Shown piece after piece: positions 22,160-33,130 of a stretch of DNA of 64,000 bases. The notes below the pieces were generated by a model, which was not told the origin of the DNA, did not search any database, and saw only the letters and a list, made by a program, of their open reading frames with translations. The stretch's first letter is position 1. Every line of letters starts with the position of its first letter. This DNA comes from Polytrichum commune (Eukaryota; Streptophyta; Polytrichopsida; Polytrichales; Polytrichaceae). The DNA lies in the NCBI GenBank assembly GCA_950295325.1, contig OX485808.1:29842527-29906526 (forward strand). The letters run 5' to 3'. The translations under genes were made by a program, and so were the position numbers.

Positions 22160-25100
22160 TGAGGGAGTTTTAGGGTTCTTTGAGTGGAAGTGGATGTGCC
22201 AAGATCCTTGTATGACATGACTTAGGGGGGTTTCATCTCTGTTTCTTAAAACGGTTGTTACTCTTGCCTTTGAGTATATGTGATACTCTTCTTTCTCTCT
22301 ATTATGATAGTACAAAAGTGTCCGAGGGGGTTTAGATCATTTCATGTGAGGACAAAGACCTAGTCTTCCCAAAGTTGTAAGGGGAGTGAGGAAACGGGCT
22401 CCCCTGCTTTTTTACTCTCACGTGTAGATGATTCGAAATTATTCCATGATTTGAACACTCAAATTGTATACTTTAAGTCTGCTTCCACACACCTAAGCGA
22501 GGACTTCAAGCCCAGAGGACAGTTCCTACAGAAAATGTCATATCTCGAAATCATCGCACCATAGTCACTTTAAAAATTAGTAGTGATGAGGACATGGTTC
22601 ATGAGGCTATAGATAGAGTAGCGTGTCGATGGGAAGATTGTATTACTTTTCTTATAGAATGATTGATTGCAATGATTGAGGTTACGTGAATTTGTTTTTA
22701 ATGTCTTCCCGATGTGGGTTTCACAAATCCTTCTTAGGTTTATTGAATTCGTGATTGTTGACGTGTACTTTCAAGAGCTGAGATCATTGGTTGTGGAGGA
22801 AGCCAACAATGAAATAGCATGAATTGAAATGGTCCAAGTTTGAAGCAATTTGATCATTTCTTGCATTTAGTGAAAAGGGACTTCTTTTGATTACATAAGA
22901 GACTACTCGCGAGGCCTTTTCCGTCCAGCAACGTTGGTCATGACCACGGGTTCAAGTGACTAGTTTGGATTGCCTCTCAGGTTGATGATGATGGTTTGGC
23001 AACCTGCAAAAATATAGAGAAAAATCCGTTCTTGTACGATGTTTAATCAGAAATCTACTATCGGAGCAGTTTGTTCGTCATCGGTGCGGGTGGCCTTGGA
23101 AATGCAGTTTGGGCTACAACTCGTGGGCTCAGGTGGGTTTTGGTCTTGTGTGGATTTAGTGTAGCTTGGTGAGGGCTGTGGAGTAAGCAAATATGAATAA
23201 GGGGTTCGTGTGTTTTTCTATGTGGTCGGGTTGGGGTGGAGCTTCTATAGGGATGAATGAAGGAAATGTTGTATCTAATGGGGTTTTGGTCAATGCCAAG
23301 AAAAGTGTTTTGTCAGTGTCTTGAAAAAGTTGGGATCTACTTGGTTTCCCGTTAATTGTTTAGACATTTGTACATAGGATGTATGGTTTGTTGGTAGAAA
23401 TTTGCATTCTAAACGCCTACTCGCTAGAATCATGCGTTGAGTCCATTTTCTTTGCCGAAAGGCAGACTTTTCAAATTGTTTTTTGTTCTTGCTTACAATT
23501 ATGTGACAGTTCCCTGGGGCCATTCATCGTAGCAACGCCTAGTCAATACCTATTTGTTTTAAAGCTATGTTCACAAGTGACTGCAAGCGTGTATGTAGGA
23601 AGTTCAAAGCGGATTACAGACTCCAAAAGAAAGTGATTTTATGGACATTTGTGAATTTTGTGTCTCCCTAATTTTGTTACTTCATCTAATACTCGTAACT
23701 TAATTGTGTTCTTGATTGAGTTGTGGCCATGGCCAGTCAGTGACACGTGGAGTATGGAGCATGTTGTTCAGTAGACTCGATTCGATTGAATGTATTTGAA
23801 TCCACTGCTCTGCGAATTGTGTAAGATAGGACACCGACATGTTACAAAGATCTTAGAAATTGTACAATCCATAGCATGTTTGGAAGCAAGATGGTGCTCA
23901 CACCTCTACAATTTAGGTTGTTCCTCTCAACCTTGAACCGTATATTGTTCACTTGGTTTTTTTTTATAGTGTGTTGTATTGACATCAAATCAATCAACTC
24001 TAGGGACTTTAGGGTTCTTTGAGTGGAAGTGGATGTGCCAAAATCCTCGTATGACATGACTTATCTGCAAACTGTTTCTCGGTTTCTTAGAACAGTTGGT
24101 ACCCTTGCCTTCAAATATGTGATACTCTTCGTTCTCTCTAGTATTCAGGTGGTACAAAAGTGTCCGAGGGGGTTCAAACCATTTCATGACCTACTCTTAG
24201 CGAAGTTGTCGGGATAGTGAGGAAATGAGCTCCCTTGCTTTTTGTACTCACTCGTGCAGATGACTGGAAATTTTTCCACAGTTTGAACACTCAAAATGCA
24301 TACTTTCAAGTCTGCTTCCACACATTTCAGCAAGAAAGACTTCAAGCCCGGAGGATAGTTCATGTAGAAAGTGTTATATCTCGAAATCATCGCACTGTTG
24401 TCACTCGAAAAAATTAGTAGTGATGATGACATGGTTCACGAGGCTCTAGATAGAGTAGGGTGTGGATGGGAAGTTTGTATTGCTCTTCTTACAGAAGGAT
24501 CGATTGCAATGATTGAAGATGCGCAAATTCGTTTCAAATATCTCCCCGATGTGGATTTCATAGATCCTTGTCGGGAGTATTGAAGTTGTGACTGCTGATG
24601 TGTATTTTCAGGGGTTAGGATCATTGGTTGTTGAGGAAGCCAACAATGAATGTTGGAATATGGGTGTTCCAACTTTGAAGCAACTTGGTACTTTCTTGTG
24701 TTTAGTGAAAGGGTACTTCTTTTGATTAGGTGAGAGACTATTCATGGGGTCCTTTTCATGGAGATATAAATTTCAACGTACATTCACAGGTGATTGTTCA
24801 TCTTCGTATGAGTATCAATAATGGAGGCATTTACTATATGCTAGCCGAATCCTGCAACTAATTTTTTTTTGCATCTATTGATGCCTTCCAGGTGTACATT
24901 TTAAGTCATCACGGTTGTGATCATCATTGTACAACCTGAGGGTTATACGCTTCTTTGGGAAGGGAGCAAAGTTGTCACAAACAATTATACTCTTGTAGGT
25001 GGTGTTGAAGGAGATGGCGCCGGATTACAAGGTGAGCATTTCTAGACCTCGAGACTTATGACGAGTTTGTTAGTTCCAAATCATTTGAAACGTATGTAAC

Positions 25101-27180
25101 CATTATAGTTCAATCATTTACTCGTATGGTTCATCTAGATGAGGGTTTGCAGTTTTTTCTTGTGTTACCTCTGTTCTTGTGAAGAGTTGCCTTTGTGGAA
25201 GGTATGGATATACCTAGTCCGTGAGGATTTGCATGCAAAAAAAATGAGGAAGTTGAATTGTTTGTCAGTGTTTATTTGTCCTCGTACCAGAAGGTAGGAA
25301 ATAACACTACAAAGGAAATAATTCAAGAGCAAGGGCCCTTGATAGGTTGTTGTGGAATAAACCATTAATGTAAATGATTTTCTTATATCTGTTCTCTCTC
25401 TTTGTTAGTGTTTTGAATCATGTTGAAGTTAAAAAAAAAGTTCGATATTCTCTTTGTGCATATTTCAATATTAGCAGCTCCATCTTTAGATATTTTGAGA
25501 TATGTGACTTCATTGGAGTACTTTGTCGGTGTCATGAAGAAGTTGGAATTTATGTGGGTTGTATGTTTGGTGTTGGTAGTTGTTTACGCATGTGTGCGCT
25601 TGGCTTGTGGGAATTCGCATATTGAGCACTAAGTCGCTAGAATCTTGCCCAAGGTCGTTTTCTTGGTCCAAAGTTGAACCTACCCACTTGCTTTTGTTCC
25701 TCAGCATAGTATTGTTACAATTCCTTGGGGCCACTCATCGTAGTACTTCCATTGTTCCATAGGCAACCTACTCTCGTGCTTTGGTTGATGCTCATAAACA
25801 AGTTATGGAGTAAGGAAATCGTTGGTGGTACTTCATGCAATGTTGTGATGGTGCACAACTATAACAAATGCTTGTCGGCTAGTTGCGCAACAATCTATAA
25901 TAATGCTATTGCTTGTAGAAACCATTATGTATCAATGTCATAGGTTGGAAAACTTCCTCATAGATGCTCGATGAAATAGGCTCACTAGTGCAACCTTTTG
26001 AATACTATGATTTGTTTTGTTCATTTGGGGTTGGAAGTCATTGAGAAAGCATCAAGCTCAACTATTTGAACAACTTTATGTGTATTCTCCATGTGAGGAT
26101 ATCCTATATTGTAGATAATAGGGTTTAATATGCTAAGCATGAATTTAAATAGTAATCTTCTTGCTTATATCCCTCGTAATTCATTGTATGGGATGGTTTC
26201 ATCTACCATTACATTTATTATTACAATAATAGTATTGGTTTTGAACATTTATGAAAAGTTTGGAAGTTGATGATGGTCAAATTGATTAGCCATTTATTGC
26301 AGTGGAAAGATCCACAAGCCTTGTTGAGGGGAGATTTTGCATTGTGCATGAATTGAATTTCTAGGCAAGGAGATGGGACAAGTCAAACGGTAGGAAGATC
26401 ATTCTACCATGCAATAAGGTCATTGATAACCAATAATATATTATATGTTGAGCTCGTGCAAGAGTGAACCCAATTGTAGATGTTTTGGCACATACAATTC
26501 CAGAGAGCACACCAGTGTGTTGTCTCCTATGATTTTGTTGAAAGTTAGAGTGGTGCTCACGCTAATAGGAGTTTATAATACCGGTATTCTAGGATATGAA
26601 TATGTGGTCATGTTGTTGTCACTTGTACCTTCAAGGTGTGGTAGAAATTGATATATAAAGTTATTGGAATTGTGCATTCCAACATTCCTAGACATGGTCA
26701 GTAGGCATTTATCAACAAGAATGTGTGCTCATCATTTTTGGACGTTCATGTCTTGAGAAGGTGGACACTAGAAGCTCTTTATGTTCTATCTTCACTTCTT
26801 TGTCTTTGACAATTTGTTTGAATTGTGTTGAAGTTAAATCATTTTAGTGTGATATTCTCTTATGTGTATATTATATTCGGGATCTATGTGGGTTGTGCAC
26901 CTTTGTTTGTCCTAGGTAGTTTAGACATTTGTGGAGATGACATGTGTTCTTGGTGAGTGCAAATTTGCATTCTTAGCTGCTAGAATGTTGCTCGAGTCAG
27001 TGTTTTTGGCCCAAAGGCAAACCTATCGGTTTTCAGTTGTTCATGGGCATAGTTTTGTTACAAGTTCTCTAGGGTTGGTCATCGTAATATCTTTGATCTC
27101 CTCACAGTCAAGCTCCTCTCATGTTGTAAACTCATGTTGCCCTCAAACAAGCTAGGAATAAGGATCTCGTAACGTTGTTA
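22160..27180. repeat. Degenerate compound repeat array (X and Y modules)
   Basis: Module X occurs at about 22160-22920 and 24006-24760 (shared GGTTCTTTGAGTGGAAGTGG at the start). Module Y occurs at about 23290-23640, 25510-25770 and 26880-27120 (shared GGCCA.TCATCGTAG-type core and a GCTAGAAT.-containing segment). The order is X-Y-X-Y-Y. Short frames inside X look like once-coding sequence (for example 24371-24583) but match no family I can name. Copies differ by many substitutions and indels, so the array is old. Confidence 0.6.
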
Positions 27181-28960
27181 CCTTCATGCAATGTTGTGAT
27201 GTTGGAGAAGCAAAATCGAGTAGTTGTCATCCAGATGGGGAATTACCTGTAATTATGTTATTGCTTAAAAAATATTATGTATCATCGAAAGTGGTTGTAA
27301 GATCGAGTCCCAAATCAATTGTAAGTAGGAGTTTGCAAGTGTAGATATTTAAAAAGCTTGAATGGTTGAATCAAATCCAATGTGTTTAACCCTTAAAGGA
27401 CGAAGGGGGATTGATGTACGACCTATATGCATTTTTTTTTTGTTTCTCTTGGAATTTGAAACATAATAACATTTTTATCTTTAGTGGTTTGAAACTTTAC
27501 TTAGCAATTATCTAATGTAAGAGAAGAAAAAGGATAATTTTTATATGCAACATTGATGATTAGCATACATATTATATATATGCTTCTACAATGTGTATTT
27601 GAATCAATTTCATCACACCATACTTCAAAAGTGCATTTGAAGAGAGAATTACATAGGATCGTTTTTAAAACAATCGTCCAAAAATGCATGTATGTAGCTT
27701 AAACACACGTTTTTGTGCACGGGGGTTGAGGTGTTGACTTGCGATACCAAGTTACTATGGTAAAGTCAAAATTCACTTCAACAAGTGGATCTAGGTAAGT
27801 GTACATGCTATTATGAAGACTAGGATGTAAGATGTGGTTTTAATATTACTAAAAATGATCTTGTTACTTATTTACCAATAGAATATTTTCTTGTAGCAAT
27901 TTTAGTCCAATATGACATTCAATATTACAATATTTGTAATATATTCCTGACATGTTGGGGGATTAATGTTGTCACATTGATGAGCCAATTTAGTGTAGTT
28001 GAAATCCTAAGCTAGAAATGTTCTTAGGAAGTTAGAGGAAGTCATCTGGTAGGATGATCGTTCCACCTTGCAACATGTTCTCCTTGAATTAAGAATTTAA
28101 GATTTGTCGAGCAAATACAAACTATAGAATAAACAACACTAGGTAGACATTGTGCAAAGCTAGCCAGTGATGACCAACTTGATAATCTACAATAATAGTG
28201 TCTTTGAGACATAGATATATACACATTGTGACATAGTGGGCGAACATTTAGAGGTAGGCATGTGCATATTGCAAGTAGAGGGATTTATTGATAGAATCAA
28301 ATAGAGTGCACATTATGCTTGTTGAAGTTGAATTGCTAATTCAACGACAATGGTTTTGTCTTAACCATTCATGCTAAGTGTCTCTAGTTTGACATGTTTG
28401 GTCTCGTATGTTGATGAGCGGACTTGGCTTAAATGTCTATCTATGGCCTAAATTAATAACTTATGTTTCGTCATAAAACGTTGATAGGGAAGGAATTATA
28501 TGCATTAATAGTTGTAAATCTTTGATTATGTTGGTTGATTACATTGTTGTAGTTCTTGAAGAAAAGGTGAATTGTGTAGTTGAGTTGAAGTTGAGTTGAA
28601 GTTGAGTTGAGTTGTAGTTCTTGAAGAAAAGGTGAATTGTTCATTAAGTTGTGTACATTGTGTCTTGTCAAGGCTAATAATGTGAGTTGTCATGTGGAAG
28701 CGGCTAAAGCTTTAAAGGAGAATTGTCATTGTAGAATGAACTATAATTGTATGTTTTCATTTGAGCATATTGTATTGATTTCAATTTGAAGAGGTTGTGG
28801 TTGGTACGTTGAATATCATTCACTAGCTTCTTGTACATATGAACATTTGAGGTTCTAGTTTTGCTTAGCTTGAGGACGCTTGTAGTTTTATTATCGTCAA
28901 AGAATGAAAATAATATTCCTTTTTGTCTTGCTTATTGGAATATTAAATATTTTACCGATT
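27181..28960. other. AT-rich spacer upstream of the kinase-NB-LRR gene
   Basis: No gene is recognised. Near 28552-28645 the segment GTAGTTCTTGAAGAAAAGGTGAATTG occurs twice around a GTTGAGTTGAA run. 26280-26420 and 27960-28100 share a weak similarity around GTAGGA.GATC.TTC.ACC.TGCAA. The rest shows nothing. Confidence 0.45.
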
Positions 28961-28967
28961 TGTGATG

Positions 28968-29230
28968 TTTTGTGTATGATTTAGTAGAAATATATGCAAA
29001 GTATGATTTGATGGAGGACGGACAAAGAGCGATTCCTTTATGAAAATGACAAATATACAAGGCTTACTAGAGGAAGTTGCAAACTTCCCTAAGGTTTTGT
29101 GTTTTGCATATCGGTATATAACATAATTATGTTGATTGTGATGTTTTGTGTATGATTTTCCAGGAACATATGCAAATTATGACAAACATACAAGGCTTAC
29201 TAGAGGAAGTTACAAACTTCCCTAAAATAG
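28968..29230 (+). repeat. Duplicated start region of the kinase-NB-LRR gene
   Basis: About 28968-29096 and 29138-29226 share GTGATGTTTTGTGTATGATTT, an ATATGCAAA.TATG segment, and CAAGGCTTACTAGAGGAAGTT followed by CAAACTTCCCTAA. The upstream copy carries an extra segment of about 40 bp and ends at GGTTTTG. The downstream copy continues into the long open frame. Either copy may have supplied the original start codon or first splice site. Confidence 0.8.
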
Positions 29231-30852
29231 AGGAGAATCCAGAGGTTTTGAATAGTAGGCAATGCAAGAATTTGTTGGTGAATATTCAAAATGGTTTGAA
29301 AACAATTCAAAGGATGACCGATGGTTCCTATGGCGCAGATGTGTTCCACCAAGTAGAGCAAGAGATGCTTGGTATTATGAAGAAAGCAAGGCATATGGTT
29401 GAAGAATGTTGCAAGGTCGGTGATTGGTGTCGAGTGGTGGTAATGCAATTGAATAACAAAGAATCCTTCAGAGAACTTCTCTTGGACTTTGAGTATTGTT
29501 TCCACACAATGTGCGAAATATTTTGCCAATCTTTTCCCAGTCGTGAAGTTGAAATCCGAGATATGGAAAAGTCTACAACATTCTACCCGACAACCATTGA
29601 TGAAGTTGAGCAAGACCAAAATGCAATATTTGAACGACTTTCCAAGGAAGTTGATTTGTGCACAATTGACAATTGCAAAGATCATTGCATGCTTTTGCGA
29701 TATTTGATGGAACGAATAAGGGGGTTGCAGAAGGCCACGGGTGGTGAATTAGATAGCATCATCTTTCCAAATAACTTTGAATCCCCTGACTATGGGAAGC
29801 CACCTACGCCTTTGGGTAAGGGGGGGTTTGGGAGTGTGTACTCAACCCAATGGTTTGGATTTGAAACTGCTACAAAGGTTATCAAAGTTGAGAACCTTAA
29901 TCTTAAGCATGAAACAATTGTTCGCAAGGAGGCTAGTATTTTGGGTGGATTGGATCATCCCAACATCATCAAGTTTTTTGGTTGTGGCTTATCAACGAAA
30001 TGTGACGCACGTGGAAGAGAAAGTAAAACATTTGAAATCATCATGGAACAAGGAATTTCGAGCTTAACAAGCTTTTTGGAAGGACGTAATATGCTCACAG
30101 ATTCCATGAGAGTTGACATTTTGATACAAATTGCAAGTGGAATGTGTTATCTTCATGACATGAAAGTGGCGCATCGTGATTTGAAGCCCGATAATGTTAT
30201 ATTGACTTCAATGGGTGGCTCAACAATGGAACATGTGCATGTGAAGATTCTTGATTTTGGGATTTCAAAGATCGAAGTGAAAAACTCCCCACAAGTGCCT
30301 ACAAATGGAGGTTGTTTCGGTACTCGTGGATATATGGCACCTGAAGCTCATACAAAACGAAGATCAGAGGTGGATGCATTCAAAATGGATGTGTTTAGTT
30401 TTGGCACGTTGTGCTACGAGATTATTTCAAACAAGAGAGCTTACAATGGAGAGAGGTATTCTGACTATGTGAGGTCTTTGGTAAATGAGAGACTGGAATT
30501 ACCTAAAACTTGCTCTAAAGATTTGAAATCATTGATACATGAATGTCGGTCTTTGGAGCCTTTGAATAGGCCCACATTCCTTGATATCTTTGAGAGGTTG
30601 AGAAAAGTCAAAAGTGATGCAATGCTCAAGGATGCTAGTGATGTGAGAGTGGCTAAAATTTTGCGCGAATCCACAACTCCTAGCAATTGTATTGAATATT
30701 TCAAAGCGATGTTGGACAATGGTCAAACAAAAACTCCATGCATTCAATATATGGGCAATTCTTCTTTTGTGGCAAATGTTTATCACCTTTGCTCAACGGT
30801 TGCCACGTTACACATCAAATTTCTTGGAGGCAATTTCCATTTTGTCAACTAA
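29146..30852 (+). CDS. Kinase exon of a protein kinase-NB-ARC-LRR (PNL-type) gene
   Basis: This 568-residue open frame has a helical N-terminal region of about 210 residues followed by a complete serine/threonine (TKL-like) kinase domain. The Gly-rich loop GKGGFGSV starts at residue 224, the ATP lysine is in ATKVIKVE (about 244), the catalytic loop HRDLKPDN is at 343-350, DFG at 370-372 and the APE motif at about 398-400. All key residues are present, so it could be an active kinase. The start at 29146 is only the first in-frame ATG. A TTTTCCAG|GAAC acceptor-like site at about 29163 and ATG codons at 29170 and 29179 are alternatives. The frame stops at 30850-30852, 49 bp before a good donor (CATCAG|GTAAGC at 30902); the frame that fits the next exon is a different one. 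Kinase-NB-LRR fusions of this kind are known from mosses; a role in pathogen sensing is inferred. Confidence 0.85.
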   Translation: MCMIFQEHMQIMTNIQGLLEEVTNFPKIEENPEVLNSRQCKNLLVNIQNGLKTIQRMTDGSYGADVFHQVEQEMLGIMKKARHMVEECCKVGDWCRVVVMQLNNKESFRELLLDFEYCFHTMCEIFCQSFPSREVEIRDMEKSTTFYPTTIDEVEQDQNAIFERLSKEVDLCTIDNCKDHCMLLRYLMERIRGLQKATGGELDSIIFPNNFESPDYGKPPTPLGKGGFGSVYSTQWFGFETATKVIKVENLNLKHETIVRKEASILGGLDHPNIIKFFGCGLSTKCDARGRESKTFEIIMEQGISSLTSFLEGRNMLTDSMRVDILIQIASGMCYLHDMKVAHRDLKPDNVILTSMGGSTMEHVHVKILDFGISKIEVKNSPQVPTNGGCFGTRGYMAPEAHTKRRSEVDAFKMDVFSFGTLCYEIISNKRAYNGERYSDYVRSLVNERLELPKTCSKDLKSLIHECRSLEPLNRPTFLDIFERLRKVKSDAMLKDASDVRVAKILRESTTPSNCIEYFKAMLDNGQTKTPCIQYMGNSSFVANVYHLCSTVATLHIKFLGGNFHFVN

Positions 30853-30901
30853 TGCTCAAGAGCATTCAAACACCACAACATCAAATAAAATAGCTCATCA
30901 G

Positions 30902-31058
30902 GTAAGCATTCAATGAGGTCAACCTTCATTGTCAACTTTTAGTAGGGGTCAAAAGGTTGTGCATTGTGACTTTATTGGTAAAATTTGGAATTTAGTGGTA
31001 TTTTTCTAATGAGGTTTGTTGGATGGCAATGAAAGTTTTCATTTGGCATTTTATGCAG
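30902..31058 (+). other. Intron between kinase and NB-ARC exons
   Basis: Donor CATCAG|GTAAGC and acceptor TTTTATGCAG|GTCACTAAGG. Only the frame ending ...NKIAHQ joins in phase to VTKETKRIS. The kinase frame does not, so a frameshift or another splice is needed upstream. Confidence 0.7.
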
Positions 31059-32111
31059 GTCACTAAGGAAACAAAGCGAATCTCCAAATTGATCGGACAC
31101 GAAGGAAATATATTGGAATTGGAGAAGCAACTTCACGACCTTGGTAGTTTGGGGATTGTTGGCATGGGAGGAATTGGCAAATCAACTTTGGCAAATGCTC
31201 TAACCGACCATGTTTCCCACAAATTTGGTGCGACATGTTTCGTGGGTGACTTTACATGTGAAAGTTGTACCATTCACGTGAAATACAAACTACAAGATGT
31301 GAAAGAGCCACCTCAAAGCAAAACATTGAAAGAAGGACACAAATTTTTGAAACAATTGCAAGAGACCAAAAAAATCCTTATTGTTTTGGACAATGTGGGC
31401 AACGCAAGGCTAGTGGAAGAACTATTGGGTGATTGCACATGTCTTGATGTTCATGGTAGCAAACTAATTGCTACTTCCCGTAGTTGGGAGTCTTTGAAAC
31501 AACACATACCTATAGATGGTAAAGTAGATATGGAGACCCTTGATAAAGAGCAATCTAAAGAATTATTTTCTCTCCATGCATTTGCTACCAACCAACCATG
31601 TTTTCCATATTTGGAACATGTAGTTGAGAAGATTATAAAGGCTTGTGATGGGCTTCCTTTGAGTTTGGAGGTGATGGGTAGTTATTTGCATGGAGAAAGG
31701 AGGTTGAGAATATGGGAGCGAACTTTACAAAGGTTGTTGAGGGCAAGACATGATGGAAGCATAGATGGAAAAATATGGGAAACATTGAGGATTAGCTTTG
31801 ATGAACTCGGTGAGAAAGAACAAAGTATGTTTTTAGACATAAGTTGTTTCTTTTCCAAGGACTCGTGGACTAGTGATTGGATTTATACAAAAGCAACACT
31901 ACTTAGAATGTTTCATGATGACATCAAGAGCACCCATCGCACATTGGAAAGTCTACAAGACAAATCATTGGTGAAATTTGACAAAAGGGACATTTCGGAT
32001 ATACATGATCAATTGCGGGATATGGGACGCATGATTGTTGAAAAAGAGTTTCAACAGACTCGAGTGTGGAATTTATCTTTGACAACATTCCTCGAATATT
32101 GGAATGACAAG
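31059..32111 (+). CDS. NB-ARC exon of the kinase-NB-LRR gene
   Basis: This exon of 351 codons is open throughout and codes the nucleotide-binding switch domain of plant immune receptors. Motifs in order: P-loop GMGGIGKST (31161-31187), kinase-2 KILIVLDNVG (about 31373-31400), RNBS-B GSKLIATSRS, GLPL as CDGLPLSLEVMGS (about 31645), an RNBS-D-like LDISCFFSKDSW, and an MHD-equivalent DIHDQLRDMG (about 31996). The final residue before the kinase-2 Asp and the LDISCFF motif resemble TIR-class NB-ARC domains. The MHD methionine is Ile, a common natural variant. It is flanked by introns 30902-31058 and 32112-32215. It probably hydrolyses or exchanges ATP/ADP to switch the receptor on (family knowledge). 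Confidence 0.9.
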
Positions 32112-32215
32112 GTATGATACATAATGCAAATGAAATTGTAGATTCTTTGCTACTTTGTTAGAATATGGTGATAATTATACTAGAGAATTAATTGCATGTG
32201 GTGTTGTACTTGCAG
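32112..32215 (+). other. Intron between NB-ARC and LRR exons
   Basis: Donor GACAAG|GTATGA and acceptor GTACTTGCAG|GGCATA. Both neighbouring exons are in phase 0, so the frame continues directly. Confidence 0.85.
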
Positions 32216-33130
32216 GGCATAGAACTTGTGGAAGGCCTTTCATTTACTACGTTTGAAAGGAATAATTTGGCAATTCAAACAAATGTAGGTGTGAACACTA
32301 TGAAAAACCTACGATTTTTGAGTATTAAGAATTGTGAACATATCGACATGCTTTTAGCTATCATTACCAAAACAGTGACATTGAAATGGTTGAGGATCCA
32401 TTTCTCAACTCTATATGACAACATTTTACAGCAGCATACATATTTTATGAAGGAATTCATGGAGGTTGGTGAAGATCATCTTCAACAATTGGGTGTACTT
32501 GAACTATTTGAAATCATAATTTGCACACCTGCTATATTCCAAAATTTCCAACCTAAATTCTTGAAAGAAATATCTTTCATCAAGTGCACATTCCCACAAG
32601 GGGAATTTCCAATTGGCCTTGGAAAGATAGAATTGGAAGAACTCAACATTTATGACTGTGAACAACTGAAAACACTACCCAAAGACTTAATCCATTTGAC
32701 ATCTCTACTCAAATTGAACATCTCAAAATGTACGAGCTTGGAGGAGTTCCCTTCCGGAATATGCACTCTCAAGGCTTTGGAGGAATTACATTTCAATGGA
32801 TGCAAATCTTTGAGGAAAATACCGGAAGGGTTGGGGGGGTTGACTTGTTTGAAGAAATTGATGATGTCGGATTGCGAGGCCTTGGAGGAGTTCCCTTCCG
32901 GAATATGCACTCTCAAGGCTTTGGAGGAATTATCATTCAGAGGATGCAAATCTTTGAGGAAAATACCAGAAGGGTTGGGGGGGTTGACTTGTTTGAAGAA
33001 ATTGTACATGTGGGATTGCGAGGCCTTGGAGGAGTTCCCTTCCGGAATATGCACTGTCAAGGCTTTGGAGGAATTACATTTCAATGGATGCAAATCTTTG
33101 AGGAAAATACCGGAAGGGTTGGGGGGTTGA
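32216..33130 (+). CDS. LRR exon, first in-frame part
   Basis: The frame continues from the NB-ARC exon with a linker (GIELVEGLSF) and irregular LRRs with LxxLxxLxxxxC spacing. Regular LRRs begin at about 32690. The regular repeat is a pair of 24-residue LRRs: LTCLKKLxMxDCEALEEFPS and LKALEELHFNGCKSLRKIPE. These are the Cys/Pro-rich type usual in plant NB-LRR proteins and would form the ligand- or effector-sensing solenoid. The frame ends at TGA (33128-33130) because the G run at about 33121-33126 has six instead of seven G. With seven, the LRRs would run on. So the encoded receptor is truncated after about three regular units, unless the run length is a sequencing error. Confidence 0.85.
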   Translation, partial: GIELVEGLSFTTFERNNLAIQTNVGVNTMKNLRFLSIKNCEHIDMLLAIITKTVTLKWLRIHFSTLYDNILQQHTYFMKEFMEVGEDHLQQLGVLELFEIIICTPAIFQNFQPKFLKEISFIKCTFPQGEFPIGLGKIELEELNIYDCEQLKTLPKDLIHLTSLLKLNISKCTSLEEFPSGICTLKALEELHFNGCKSLRKIPEGLGGLTCLKKLMMSDCEALEEFPSGICTLKALEELSFRGCKSLRKIPEGLGGLTCLKKLYMWDCEALEEFPSGICTVKALEELHFNGCKSLRKIPEGLGG

